A DNA stretch of 64,000 bases from Flammula alnicola (GCA_015499995.1 JADNRV010000184.1:34987-98986); one strand, 5' to 3'. Shown: positions 20,975 through 33,719, counted from the first letter of the stretch. Numbers and translations: made by a program. The notes: a model not told the origin generated them from the sequence alone.

Positions 20975-23900
20975 ATGGAGACCTTAGTAACTTTCTCCGT
21001 GGACGATACTTCACCTACTATATCTTACTCTCCTTTGCGTGATACATTTTCTACCCCCAATCTCAGCGCGGGCTGGAACCCTTATTTTAATCTGTCTGGA
21101 TTTGCTGTTTTGCAAGGCGAGACGGGCAATGGCACCAGTCAACATATTACTTCCCTCGACGGCGCTTCCCTTGCTTTGCAATGGCATGGTCTGTCTTTCG
21201 TATTATTCACAAATTTTCAAAATTTTTTTACTTAATTCCTGGCATTTGCAGGTACTGGGATCACATTAATGGGAAATGCGACTCAAGCATCGTACGCGAT
21301 AACCGTAGACGGGACACTCATTCCGCCGTCGCCAGTGCCATCAGACAACGTCCTCACCAACATCCAAGGACTCAATGATTCAGTCCATAATATTACCCTC
21401 ACTGCTCAAATACCCCAAGGACAGAACCCACCTAATTCATCTATGCTAGTATTCGACAAGGCCGTTATTTTTTCTTCTCCGCTTCCTGTCGCAGACAAGT
21501 ATGTTTTACCTACCAGCCGAACTATGGTTGTTTTAGCGCGACTAACCATTTTCGTCAATATTAAGCATCGGTTTCAAGAATCAAACTATTGACGATAACG
21601 ACATCGCCTTCCTTGGACGTTGGTCTGTCGTGAACGCCTCTTCCGGCATTTACGAGTTTCATACATCAAAGACCGCAGGAGACCGTGCTGTGACGACATT
21701 CAACGGTGTGTAACGGGCTTTCGAATTGTCTTCCCGCGAAACTTCCTTGATGTCCGGACAATTACTGATGATTTTGTATGGTCGGTAGGAACTACTTTTC
21801 TTATGCTGGGCCAAACCTCTCCGTTAGCAGGAAATTATTCCGTCATACTTGACAACACGACAGTGACGCTATCAGGCCGCTCTTCATTCACTCAAGACGA
21901 TTCGCTCCTATTTTTTGCTTCTGATCTCGACCCGAATGCTCTGCACACTGTGACAGTTCAGAACCTCGACGGAAGCGAGCTTTCCCTATTAGTGGACGGA
22001 TTTAAGTCGTTTGTCCCTTATAAGCGAGTTCTATGCCCCATTTTTCTCCCTTTACGCGATCTAATTCGGTTTTATCGTCTATTAGTCTGACCGCACCTGC
22101 GCCAACAGCGACCTCGACCGGTATTACACCCGTCGGAGGTTCTAACACCAACAACATGGCCTTCGCGAAAGGGACGATCGCAGCCTTTGCTTTGGCAGGC
22201 ATACTCGCTTTTCTACTCCTTACGGCCTTCTTGTTCTTCTTCCTCGTGTACCGGCCGCGAGTACACCGCCGACGCGCCATTACCAACAACATTGAGCCTA
22301 GGAGCCAAAGAAGCCCGAAGGACGAAGAAGCGGGCAGGGTCCTTGACATCGCGCCCACTTTCGACAAGGACGCAGACGTGGATGAAGGCGTGCCGACGAG
22401 CCCATCGGGAGATCGACGACGATGGAGTGCCATGAGCGGGTTCCAGCGCTGGAGGAGAGAGGCCGTCCGTGGAAGTCTGGGTGGTATCAGTCTCGGCATT
22501 CACTTCAGACATTCGGATTCCAGGAACGAGAAAAGTCCAGTCGCAGCTTACGCTACTCGCGAAAGGCCGATGAGCGAGCCGAGCGACGCGCCTAGCTCCG
22601 GCTCCTCTGCGCGACGAAAGAGGGCGAAGCGGAAGGGCAAGGCACGGCAGGTTTCAGGCGAGTCGTGGACGCCCAGTTTTACTCTGGATTTGCCGATGCA
22701 GAGTCAGAATCGGCGAATGTCCAGTGCGCTGCAGCCTGCGTCGGTGAGAGTGACGTCGATGGACCGTGTATCCTCGTTCGTAGCCCCTGAATCTTCTCCT
22801 CTCCGGACTCAAGCCGTCGATCCTCCTTCGTACGCGGCATCCGTCCGCGACTCCATCCGGAACTCGCATTCAGACCCATCGTCGTTCGTCCCATCCGGCC
22901 CGCGATCGGTCTCGCCCGCCAACAATGGCAACGGCAATGGTACGGGCACTGGCGCCTATCCTCGGACGCACTTCCGAGACGGCAGCAGGGGATTCCTCCT
23001 CCAGGAAGGAGAGCCAAGCTCTGACCAAGAATTATCATCGTCGCCTAACGAGGAGCAGTCGCCGATTCAGATTCACGGGCAGCAGCAGCAACAACAGCAT
23101 CTGCGGTCCAGAACCCCGCCCCTCGAAGCGATTCCCATGAGAGCACTACCAAGGCACAATAACGACAGCAGCGTGTCGACGACGGACGACAACCCGAGCA
23201 TCGTCGAGCCCAAGTCGATGCGGGAAGTAATACGCAGCCTGAGCCCGCGGACAAGTATTGCGCGTCAGCTGCCGATGCCACCACTATTACAGCATAGGCG
23301 GCCGGACGTGGATGAAGCGATGCCGCAAAGTCCCGAGCTTGAGTCGCCAGAGTCTGCAACGAGTCCAACGAGGCGTTTGCTTCCGCAGACGGACGACGTC
23401 CAAGCGGCCGGGATCGTAGGCGGCCGGGTCGTCAGGCCACTCCCACGGACACCTACAAGCGACGACGAAGAGATCGTCGAGGTCAGAGATGGCGTTTTTC
23501 TCAGTGTTAGGGAGACGAGCCCTTTCCGCGTCGATTTTGACTCGAGCACTACGAATACTAGTCTGAGACCGTTGCCGCCGACTGACAATAACGACAATGG
23601 CAATAGCGACGACATTGCTGGCGGTGCAAGTGGTGATGAGTCGACTGACGCACCGTATTTCACACCGGCTTCTACCACCAACAAGCCATCGAGGAACACC
23701 TTTGGGATCTCGAGTACCCATCCGCGATACGAGCGAAGTTCCAGTTCTCATGGTGGTATACCAGGTCGGCTGCCCGAGTTTATACAGGGTACTTCACGTC
23801 AGCCCTTCCGCTTGACCCCTATAACTTTCCCAGTCTCTCCTCATCACGAACATGGTACTCCTTCTCCGAATAACCCTTCGACTGGAACCTCCGAAGGCGT

Positions 23901-24693
23901 TACGTCGTTTCTCGACTTCACGAACTCGCGAGAAGGTTCTCTGCATGCACGTTCAGAAAAAAGCTCAGAGAAAGGAAAGGAATGGCGCAGTCTCCCATTG
24001 CCGCCTCTCATAATAGAACCCAAGTCCAGATGGAGCAACACGACTGTACCGAGCGTATTTACCAACCCCGGAGGACCAGGTGGAAACAACAATGACTCCT
24101 CGGGTGAATCGCAAGGACGCGGCTCGCCAACTGCCTCGAGTACGTTCCCTATCACCGTCCAGGTCGACATCCCGCCCTCGCCTCACCACGTCATGAACCC
24201 AGACCCTACCACTGCGAATCGCCAATCGCAACTCTCGTCGTCTACTCAAGCGTCGTCTACCCAAGCCGGCGCCCCCTTGCACGTACATCCATTGTTGGAG
24301 GACATGGAGTCTCCTACGGAAAGCATACCCATGTCTGTCTCGGATCTCCATTTCCGCCACAGCGATTCAGAGGACGCCCCCGACTCGCGGCGGGTGACGG
24401 ATCAAGGCTCGCTAGGGTTGCATCTCGGACAACAGCATCCTCCACTACCTGGGGCTTCTCCAGCGGATGAGTACCGACCACGGCCTTTTGACCCAAGCAT
24501 TCTTGTCAGCAGAGTGCTCGGACTGCCTTCTCCCACGTCGACGTCGACGCTACGGCCTGGTCATTCCAGGTCAGCGTCAGGCGCTGTCCCCTCGAGTTCG
24601 GCAAACAGTACCCTTCCTACTTCTTCAAGACACGATCTCAATTCCAGTAACGACCAAATGAACACTAGCAGACTCGGACAAACGTTTAGTTAG
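20975..24693 (+). CDS. Single-pass membrane protein with long disordered cytoplasmic tail
   Basis: Five exons: 20975-21188, 21252-21498, 21566-21705, 21789-22008 and 22086-24693. They add up to 1142 codons plus stop, and every phase matches. The N-terminal half reads as two related beta-rich units with many N-x-S/T sites (DDTSPTISYSP, LMGNATQASYAITVDG, then FLGRWSVVNASSGIYEF, NYSVILDNTTVTLSG). It is followed by one hydrophobic helix (GTIAAFALAGILAFLLLTAF) and a basic stop-transfer motif. The remaining ~820 residues are Ser/Pro/Gln-rich, with repeated SP/TP sites typical of phosphorylated tails. No classical signal peptide is obvious at the start. Proteins with this layout are common in Agaricomycetes and uncharacterised. 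A surface or cell-wall sensor role is only a guess from the topology. Confidence 0.8.
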
Positions 24694-24908
24694 GACTATT
24701 CTTCCTTTTATGTGAGGTTCATTCTGGACTTGCCAATTCACGATTTCTTTTGGAGCTCCATTCCTGGATACCTGTTGTGACACTCCTTTCGCGCAACAAT
24801 TTCGTAAACAACTGTACAATATCATTATATTTAATCTAGGCATGTCAGCCTTGTCAATATGGGTATATCTTCCACGGATGTTGCAAACAAGTGAAGGCCT
24901 GCCTTCCA

Positions 24909-27900
24909 TCATGGAGGTGCAGAATCTTTCCGCAATCCGAAACTGACAAAGCGGCGGAAGTCCGAGAAGACTTCGCGCCTATGATTTTCAGCGCGACCGG
25001 CTGCACTGTCTGCACTTGAGCCTGTTGGTGGACCGCTGTGCCCAGGGCCACTCATGGTACTAAAAATGCCATCGGCGGCACCTCCAAGAGGAAGGGATAC
25101 CCGGCTGGCTCCAGGACTGATGAGACTTCCTCCAGCATGCCCGGTTGCTGGAGGATCCATGTCCAGTGATGATAGGAAGGATGTGCTTTCAAGGTCTGTT
25201 TTGGTGCTTGTAATTGTCAGGAAGGAGTCGAGGAGGTTATTCTGGATTGATTTAGGAGTGCCTTTCAAGTCCAGAATCTGTGCAAAAACGATTTATTAGT
25301 TACTACAACGTGCGGAGTAAAAATAATTTACCTTCTGGAAATTCGAAAAGGATGCGTCTCCAATTAATAGAGTATAATTAAGGATAAAGCCTTCTGGAGG
25401 ATCCTTTAGGTGTCAATAAAATCATTAGCGCAATATCACCATAGTGCGATGGATGACATACCACAGGCGTCACGATGACCTTGAGCAACGCTTCGAGTCG
25501 AGTTGTTGTCTTGTTCAACGACCGAGTGTATCTATTGTATAATTTTGAGCACCAGGTGCCAAGACAACAATGAAAGCCACGGACGAGGTAGTAGCCAGCG
25601 CTTCTCCAGGCATTTTGACCAAGTAAGCTTTAACACTTTGCATATCGATAAGTAGCTGGATTAAAGTTAGGATTGCAGTATAATGACAGCTCTGTTGAGA
25701 TGTCACCTGTTCAGCGCCGATTTCTTTCAATGGTCGACTTCTAACAAGCGAATTCGTGAACTTGACAAGAATGATGCTAGCGAAAAATGCATTAGAACAG
25801 ATACATATTATGTGACAAATCCAAGATCGTACCTCGAAGCCTTATCAAACAAATTCCGCAGATATTTCTTCTGTTCGATAAGCGGCTTGATCACTTCAAT
25901 CACTTGGTCCGCAGATTTCACCAATTCTCCGGTATATGGCGATGGCCCGCTGACTTGATTGACGGTCGACCACGATGTGCGGCTCAACGTGATGAACGAT
26001 GGGTCGCAGTTGGTCTCGAATTCTCGAAGAATCACATTAATGGCTGTCGAGATCGCACTTAGAGGAACAAAAATCAGTCGCAGGGTGATAGCATCACCAG
26101 AAATTTCACACCTCACAAACAAATCGCATTCAACCTGGAAGGTAATTTTTTCCTTGAACTCGGGATTGACCTTTTCCTTCACTTTTTCCTCGAGCTAGAA
26201 GATAATTTAACGTCTTGTTCAGAGTGCAAAATACGGACACCTACTTCGAGAGCCGTTGTCTGGCAGTAATCTGCGGTATTGATCTGAAGACACATTTGTT
26301 TGACCAGATCCAGATCAAGGCGAGTCTCCGTTGATTTACGGGAAACGACAGGAGGCCTAAGCACGAGGATAAGCTTCTGGTCTTAACAAAGTCGACGAAG
26401 GCACAAACCGTTTGACGCTAGCAGAAAGAACTTCCTCTGCATGCAAGAGATCGATGGATGACAAGCAGAAAGATGAAATCTATACTTACCGGCATATATA
26501 CGAAGCCATTTCTTATGCAATGTACATAGATCGAATAAAGCCTGTCCAGTTGAAAGCTTTGCACACTGTTCAAGACTCTGCCCATAGAAATAGAACAGAT
26601 CAGTTGAAGATGGAAGGACCGTCAGTGGTGAAGATCCGTTGTCGTCTTCTGTAGATGCCTCCGAAGACACACGCGGCTGTGTCCTGTTGCCCTTGCCCTT
26701 GCGATGAGGTGCCAGCATATCTGCAAGTACCCTATAGAAAAAATCGTCAGATGCTATCATGCATTGGGCATATACGACGCACTTGTCTTGGGCATCTACA
26801 AATATTCCCATATGTGGTTCGAATGCAGCTGAAATGGGCTTTCCAGGCTCTGAATGCGGGTTGTCTGTTGCCTTCAAAATATCCTTGAACTAAATTCATG
26901 GTCCAGTCAGGAGAGAGGTCGAACTATAATTCACAAAACTTACAGAAGTTGCCCATTTCTTGGACATAGCTTGCTCGAATTCTGTGGTGATCTGAAGGTT
27001 GTCCAGGAGCGCTTTTACGGTAAGGTTGGAACCAGCCTTCGTTAGGAGGGTTGTCACATCATCTCTGTATACGGATCCACAAATGAGGCAATTATTGATG
27101 GTCTTCAGCCTTGAAGGCGTACCTTGTAATTTCCGCGAACTTCGCCAGAAGATGCCAGCTCACCCTCCATTCCGCAGGGAACATCCTTCCTTGCTCAAGT
27201 TCGTGTGTTTGCAACAGCCTGCGGAACCAAGCAAATCTCCGTGAGATATTGTCCAATTGTCCAGCTTCGTCGTTTGTCTTGAAAATACGGCGATATTCTT
27301 TGAGTTCTAGAGCTACAAAGCGCTCTATGACGTGCGACCTGACGTCCGGTCCCAGAACATCTACCACTAAACATGCATCCGCAATCAGAGCTGGTTTAAT
27401 TTGCTTGTTATTATCTTGGAGATAGCTTTATGGCACAATATATCAGAATTTGAAGATGACGATACGGAAGATGTGCGAGACTTACAATGCATCGAAGTCG
27501 GCGTCAAGCTGCGTTCGCAAGTGCGTTTGAATTTCATGTATATGGTTCCACACACGATTGATTCTCGGAACCGCGGTGTATGATTTAAAGGATGCAGATA
27601 TTTGCTTGACAGCCTGAAGACAATTGTGTTAGCAATGAGCAAGAAATGACATTGAGAAACAGACGAACCGCCAAAGTCTGTGCAACTTCGCTGTATTTCT
27701 TCTCCTTGATTAAGTCTTCTAGTTGCGTCAAGGCGTTGACTATAAAACATAAATTTTGAGATGAACTGGACCTATAGAGTGGTTACATACCCAACATTTG
27801 CAATCTCTTCATCATGGTCATGCTGGTAATGAGATTCTTCTTCGCGAGATCCAAAACTTGAATATCTTTCGTGATATTTCGCACCACGGCTTCCGACTCG

Positions 27901-28347
27901 GTCGCCTTTTCCCGTATGCGCGACATTTGACCCAGCAAATCCTGCGAACCAGCTGTATTAATGCACTGGAGGCTGAAGGGACTGCACACAAAACACGAAC
28001 AGAGATCATTTCTTGGATTACAGACATCCTCTCCGGATCCTGGCTAACTTTCAATTCCGCTTGTAGAGCATCTACTTCCTTCTGAAGTTCCTGGTGCGTT
28101 TCCGCTAGACGTGCGCTCACATCGTCTAGGTGTGCCAGAGATGCTTCTACCAATTGTATGCATGGTTATGGTTCGTGTTGGTCATACATGATAATAACGC
28201 ACCATCCGGGAAGAAGTCGTTCAAAATCTCGACCGTATTGAACCTTTCCGACAGACCATCTAAACGGTCAATCTCTTCGGTTGGCTGAATTTCCAAGACG
28301 CGCTGAATCGACAGGATGACTTCATGAGGTAGGTCGTCGTTTTGCAT
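24909..28347 (-). CDS. VPS53: VPS53, GARP/EARP tethering complex subunit
   Basis: Multi-exon gene with about a dozen introns. The start is at 28347 (MQNDDLPHEVILSIQRVL), leading to the N-terminal FNTVEILNDFFPD block. Coiled-coil exons follow (SLAHLDDVSARLAETHQE; DLLGQMSRIREKATESEAV; VLDLAKKNLITSMTMMKRLQ). The middle has RRFAWFRRLLQTHELEQG and FEPHMGIFVDAQDK. The C-terminal exons carry MPGEALATTSS, TPVDPPEGFILNY and ILDLKGTPKSIQNNLLDSFL with the LESTSFLSSLDMDPP tail. These blocks in this order are diagnostic of Vps53. With Vps51, 52 and 54 it tethers endosome-derived vesicles at the trans-Golgi network. Other subunits are not in the window. The gene is convergent with the membrane-protein gene (216 bp apart) and divergent from the Yippee gene. 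Confidence 0.92.
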
Positions 28348-28633
28348 AGATTTATTGGGAGGCTTTATTAGAAGGCAGGAGGATTATTGAAAAGCTTGGA
28401 AATTGGCAAAATCCACATCAGCCGACCGAGTTCGTCGCAGTTACGGCCAAAGTCACTCGAAACGTGAACTTGAAAGTCCTGGTCGTAAGTGTGATTATGT
28501 AACACGCGTCCAAAATCGCCTTTTAGGGGCACTATGGCTCTACTCTTCGACCACTGTGTAGGCGGCGTCCTGGTCTCCCAGAAATCACTAGCTAATCATT
28601 TCTGGACATTAATCCCCTAATAAAACCTCTCAT

Positions 28634-29247
28634 ATGTTGCTTTCTCCCACTTCTGATACGAAAGCTCTCGTAGTGCAAGCATATGACGGTCACCCAACGT
28701 ACTCCTGCTCGAAGTGTTCTGCAGTTATTGTTGGTATCTTCTCTGACCAGGATAATGCACAAAGGGCCTCGTCTGACAAATATCTGGCAGTCTCTCCAGG
28801 ATGAACTTATCAGCAAATCATTCTCCGGACGAGATGGGCGAGGCTAGCAAGTCTTGAACCTTTGTGATATGTTGAGGTAAACTCACATCTTACGACGTTC
28901 TATTCAGCCTGATGCAATCCGCTACCAATGTCAAACTGGGACGCAGAGAAGATCGCTCTCTTCTGTATGTTTCAAAAACATATCATATTTCGTTTTCTTG
29001 ATCTTTGTTGCTCCGCAAGAACTGGAATTCATACCGTAGCTGATGTTTTCTGTCTGGGATGCAATGATCGCCTCGGGTGGTTCTACCACAAAGCTGCAGA
29101 CCATTCTCAGAAATACAAGGAAGGTAAGTCATGTCTGTTAATATCTTTTAGCTATTCATTGCAATGTATGTAGGTAAATATCTCCTTGAACGGGAGAAAC
29201 TAGTGAAAGAAAACTCGTGGACCTTGGATGACCCACCCACTACCTAA
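28634..29247 (+). CDS. Yippee-like zinc-binding protein
   Basis: Five exons: 28634-28729, 28791-28846, 28908-28964, 29020-29123 and 29174-29247. They sum to 128 codons plus stop, the usual size for the family. The two zinc-binding pairs are in YSCSKCSAV and VFCLGCNDRLGW; between them lie DELISKSFSGRDGRGY, NVKLGRREDRSLLTG and IHTVADV, and SQKYKEGKYLLERE follows, all at family positions. Intron 1 uses a weak GTTGGT donor, chosen because it gives the correct spacing from Cys to DELIS. Intron 2 begins with GC (GCAAGT, 28847), a GC-AG intron needed to read GYLMQSATN. Yippee proteins are conserved in eukaryotes; several are substrate-receptor subunits of E3 ligases, but the role in this fungus is unknown. 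Confidence 0.9.
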
Positions 29248-29514
29248 CGTATTAATACACGTTTCATTCTAATTTCTCATCGACCCTTACTACTGCCATC
29301 TAGTTTTTCTCCGTGTGGATAATTTATATGTATTGCATTTTACCAGTCATACCAAGATGTTGTCCTGTACTTACTAGTAGGCCTGTTGTAGCGGAGTTCA
29401 ACAGGTCCAAGCGTTGCTCAAATTGTAGAAATATTCGCATGACGAGGCAAGATAGGTCGACGTAAAAGATATCTCCTGAAGGAAGTTGTATAGGAATAAA
29501 TTTCTGGAATGGGT

Positions 29515-30876
29515 TCACTCAAATGCGAGGGGATTCAATTGTTGTATCATCGTCACATCTGCGACAGTCAACTCAACCAGCGCCTGCTGGAGAGGATAGG
29601 GAGGTTGTGGAGAACACCCCGGCGAATTTTCTGCAGAATATTGAGCAATCGAGGTTTCCAGATCACTGGGAATCGAGGCCAGCTTCAGTGTAAAGCGAAA
29701 ATTCACTCTGCGAAGCATGCTGAACTGGGGCCAGACAAGCGAGAGTCGAGTATCTTCCAGGCGTTAACTGGTTCGAATAACAGAAGAAGGTGCTCAAGTG
29801 GCCTTAAGTCGTTTTCCGTCACTATATCGATGACCTGAAGAGTGCCATAGGGGGTTGTCCACAAGGCCGGGTCGAAAACTTGAAGGCTGAAAAGAATCTC
29901 CAAACTCCCTGAAAAGCGCGTATGTATGTGCAACTTTACCGACTGCAGCTTCAGTATTTGGCTCCAGTCGATGCATCCTACTAGCAACTCGCTAGACCCC
30001 CAGAAAGTCATTCTTGTTTCACTGAGTAGATTGTCAGATTTTTGTTTTGTAGCTTAAAACCGAGACAGGTGTGAACTCACATTCGACAACTTCGAGTGTC
30101 CGCGCCGCCACAAGCATGATTCTCCATAAAACAGATGAGATGGGACAGCACTGAGGATCTGGAGTTCAGACAAAAAATTGGTCGAGAATATACTTATCGA
30201 AAAGCGCATGAAATGCCGCCTGCAATGAAAAGTTGAAAATCGAAATGGTAATTTGAAATTGATGCGACGGGGGGGCTGATGAAGAAGGATTGTCCACAAA
30301 CTTAAAGCGCACATTCGCGAGAGGTGAATGTTTGATACTTTCTGGCATACGCACCAGCATGGAAGCTGGGACGTTATCGAGGCCGTATAAATAAATGTTT
30401 CTGAGAGAACTGCTGCCTCCAAGCATAGATGCTTCGAGCAGGCTCTTAATGGAAGATTGGAATGCTCTGCTTAGATACGGCCACTTCGTGCCTCCGCGTA
30501 TGCTTCCTAATCTGAGAGTACGCAGCGTTCCATGTTGCGAGATTTCTTCGCCCAAAATGTCCAAAATTCGGGGTAGGCCTTTTTCCAGGGCAGTCACAAC
30601 CTTTGAAGAAGCAGTGAAATGCACGTCGAGAGCGCGGATAGACATGGTGAATCGTGATAAACGGGTTCTCTTTTAGGATACCCAGCATTTCATGGAAGTT
30701 GTCAAGTTTTCGTCCATCAAGTTTCAAGAGAATAGATGTTGTCGTGAGCGATAACTGATCGCTCTCGAGGTCAGAGCGCGAATTTGAAGGGCCAGCCGCC
30801 ATTTGATATCTTCAACATTTTGTCCGAGCTGATCGATACAAGTATCGACGAACTCCTGTGGTAGGTTTTGCGGCAT
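29515..30876 (-). pseudogene. F-box/LRR-like gene with several frame breaks
   Basis: The start at 30876 gives MPQNLPQEFVDTCIDQL...SYRSRQHLFS, an F-box-like N-terminus of mushroom type. A stop follows at once, and the continuation (LKLDGRKLDNFHEMLGILKE) lies in another frame. The next conserved piece (IRALDVHFTASSKVV, GLPRILDILGEE) returns to the first frame, and a third shift occurs near 29745 between FEPVNAWKILDSRLS and SMLRRVNFRFTLKLAS. No intron can explain these short jumps. Either this is a recent pseudogene or the assembly has single-base errors. F-box/LRR proteins recruit substrates to SCF ubiquitin ligases; this clade is expanded and fast-evolving in Agaricomycetes. Confidence 0.65.
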
Positions 30877-31273
30877 CGTGAGTCAATCCGTCAACGAGGC
30901 CTTGCGATGAAATGGCGTGTCTCAGGGAAGGAGTATGTGGCAGGAACTTGAAAGGTAGCCTGACCGCGTGGGATGCTCCTCGTCCTCCAACGACCAGTTT
31001 GAAGCTTTTGAAGTTCAATTGAGCTCGCACACTATGCACTACGGAACCTGGAGCGACCCATGGGCCAGATGTTCGATGACAAGCCTAGAAAAACGCCATG
31101 CAGAGCATCAGTCCCGCGAACTTTCGGAACCACAAGTAGTAAAACAACTCCGTTGTCCTGGCGGCCTGTCCGGCACACAATGTTTGTGCCGATAAACATA
31201 GTTACCGCATCGTGTCCACTGTGAGCGTTCAACGCTCTCCCTTCCACCTTACCACAACAAGTTACATACCATC
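30877..31273. promoter_or_regulatory. Divergent intergenic region upstream of the copper transporter
   Basis: About 400 bases lie between the F-box relic and the Ctr gene. Small open frames on both strands overlap and resemble nothing known. No copper-response element could be named with confidence. Confidence 0.4.
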
Positions 31274-32054
31274 ATGGACCACGGCGGGCACGCAGGGCAC
31301 GATATGCCCACAACCCCAAGATGTAAAATGAGCATGCTCTGGTATGTTATTTTTTGTATCCGCTCTAAGTCATGCTTATCTCTGAATCACCACAGGAACA
31401 CAAACATCATTGACACCTGCGTCGTCTTCGAAGGCTGGCACATACGCACCCGCACCGCATTTTTCTGGTCCTTCATTGCCATCGTCGCACTTGGAGTCCT
31501 CTATGAGTACCTCCGTGTCTTCCAGCGGAAGCTCGACCACCATATTGCGCTGTCGCTCCAGAAGGGCAAGGGCAGAGGAAGGGGCGACAGTAGAGGTGGC
31601 AGTGGCAGGAACACGCCTGAAGGTAACCGTAATCTCGAGGACTATGGTCTCTTGACCGGAGACAGAATTCTGAACGCTTCATTTACAGGGTAAGTCGACA
31701 CCCATTCTTTCTTTTCTCAATCAAACTTCGCAAAGTCACCCCCATCGTCTCGACTAATGCTCTATCCGTCAGGACTCCGGTTCCTGCTGCCTCACGCGGT
31801 TTAAGGGCAGCTGTTTATGGAATAACTGTCTTCCTGTCCTTCTTCCTCATGCTGGTGTTCATGACATATAATGTACGTCGTTCGTTGGACTCATAAACGC
31901 TTTAACCTCAACTCACCAATCCAATCCACAGGCATATTTAATTGCTGCGGTAGTTTTTGGAGCTACTCTTGGGCATTACATCTTCGGATCTACAATGAAT
32001 ATCGATGCTATCCTCTTAGATTCTTCTGGAGGGAAAGGCATGGCGTGCCACTGA
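31274..32054 (+). CDS. Ctr-family high-affinity copper transporter
   Basis: Four exons: 31274-31341, 31396-31689, 31773-31872 and 31932-32054, giving 194 residues with consistent phases. The short N-terminus is His/Met-rich (MDHGGHAGHDMP, KMSMLW), as expected for extracellular copper capture. TM1 follows (TAFFWSFIAIVALGVLYEYL), then a basic cytoplasmic loop. TM2 contains FFLMLVFM with the M-x3-M filter, and TM3 has the GATLGHYIFG glycine-zipper motif used for trimer packing. The C-terminus ends GGKGMACH, where Cys/His could hand copper to chaperones. Ctr proteins import Cu(I) across plasma or vacuolar membranes; which membrane is used here cannot be told from sequence. It is convergent with the proteasome gene. 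Confidence 0.92.
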
Positions 32055-32243
32055 TCAACACTACTCTGGGAACCGAAATGCTCTCTCTCAGTGCTGTATG
32101 TTTTACATCTTCGTTACGCTGTATTTAGGTTGTTATCCAGGAATTGTTCTCTCGGAATATCATTTGTATCTTTCTTTCACTGCGACGTGGGCCAGATTCT
32201 CAAAAAGCATTGTCAGAAAGTAGAAATACACGACATCTTATAA

Positions 32244-33436
32244 TCACGTCGACTTCATCTCAGTGTCCTCGTCCTTCTTCGTGAGCCCCTCTGCCAACAG
32301 CAATGCGTCGATCTCGGAGGGTCTGTAAATCTTTGCTCGAGGTTGCTTGGTAACTGGATCAAGGGTCAAAACAGCGAATTCCACTATTAAAGAGATGATC
32401 TGGTAAGCGAACGATGAAAAAGGGCGTAGAAGATTGCTTACGCTTTTCGCTGCCTAACGTTGTGCTGTCCATGGTCTTGCTCATGGTCCTTAGCACCAAC
32501 CCAATGGCGTCTTTGACCTCGATGTCGTCTTTGTACTCTTGCTTCAACAAGCTCTGGGCTGTGCCGTTGTTTGCTCCTATACATGTAGCCTTCCAGCCCG
32601 AGTAGTTGCCGGAAGGATCAGAGTGATATAATTGGAAATGATAATGGGGATCGTAGCCAGCATAAAGCAGCGACACGCCGAAAGGTCGCAGGCCTGAAAG
32701 ACAAAGTAATATAAGATCTCTACTCGTAAACCAAAAGCATTGCGTTACTGACCTCCGAATTGCGTGTAGCCTTGCTTCATGTCACAGAGCCTTTGTGCAA
32801 GGAGTTCAACAGGGATATCTTCGTTATAGAGTAATAAATGTTGCTGTGCAGCTGTCCGCGCGTAATTGACCAACGAATTCGCATCTGCAGTAAGGCCGGC
32901 TACCCCACCAATGACATTACTGTCATAAGAAAATGTCAAACGAAGTTTTCGTAAAGATGGAGGTCAGATAATGACGCACGAATTGAGCAAGTATATTTTC
33001 TCTCCACTTCCTCCGTATCCACCATCCTTCGCACTTGAGAGATCCAGTAGCTTTCCTGTAACCTTCTTTTCGGCAGCCAAAACGACGCCATCCTTGGCGA
33101 GGACACCTAGCACAGTTCCTGCGTGTGAGATGGCCTCCATGGCATATTCGACTAAAGACAAGTTGCGGTGAGCACTGCGATCATGCGTTCTTGTTATTCA
33201 ACTCACTTTGATAGAGGCGGCCTGAGGAGTAGCTCTCATTAGTATCCCGAGATGAATGCAAAAGATATCTACTCACCCTCGGGCGAGAAGATGGTTGTAC
33301 GACCTGATCATCGAGTTTATTCAGTTCTTGTTTCCTTTCTGAGGGTCAATCCAATGCTTACTGTCATAACGTCTGGCCTACAAGATAGAAATTAAGTCAA
33401 AGAAAGGATAAAGATTTACAAAGGCATACGTACCAT
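32244..33436 (-). CDS. PRE9: 20S proteasome subunit alpha-3 (Pre9/PSMA4)
   Basis: The start at 33436 is an exon carrying only ATG in coding sequence. Then come exons of 16 nt (33377-33362), 27 nt (33303-33277) and 15 nt (33221-33207), together giving [20 protein letters not shown]. Exon 5 from 33151 reads [19 protein letters not shown], followed by [37 protein letters not shown] and [18 protein letters not shown]. These match the alpha-3 subunit rather than other alpha subunits. It ends with an acidic tail ([11 protein letters not shown]) at 32244. Alpha-ring subunits are non-catalytic and gate the core particle. The tiny 5' exons are supported by the perfect alpha-subunit signature they build. 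Confidence 0.93.
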
Positions 33437-33719
33437 GATGAATGAGAATGAGATGAACAGGAGATGATAATACAGAACGACGCGTCAGTCCAGTCGAGGG
33501 AATGCACACGCGTCGCATTTCGGCAACTGCCGCTGATACTGTCCTCCAGAATCCTGCACGACTTTCTTCACCAAGTTCTTACAAGTCCCTAGCTGATTCT
33601 TTTTTTAAAAGACATCTTGAAAGAATTCTAAAGCTATCCTATGGTTCTTAATAAAATCTCTTCCATGATCATACAGAATAAACTCTATTGCTAATATTGT
33701 TATCGATAAACACTTGTCC

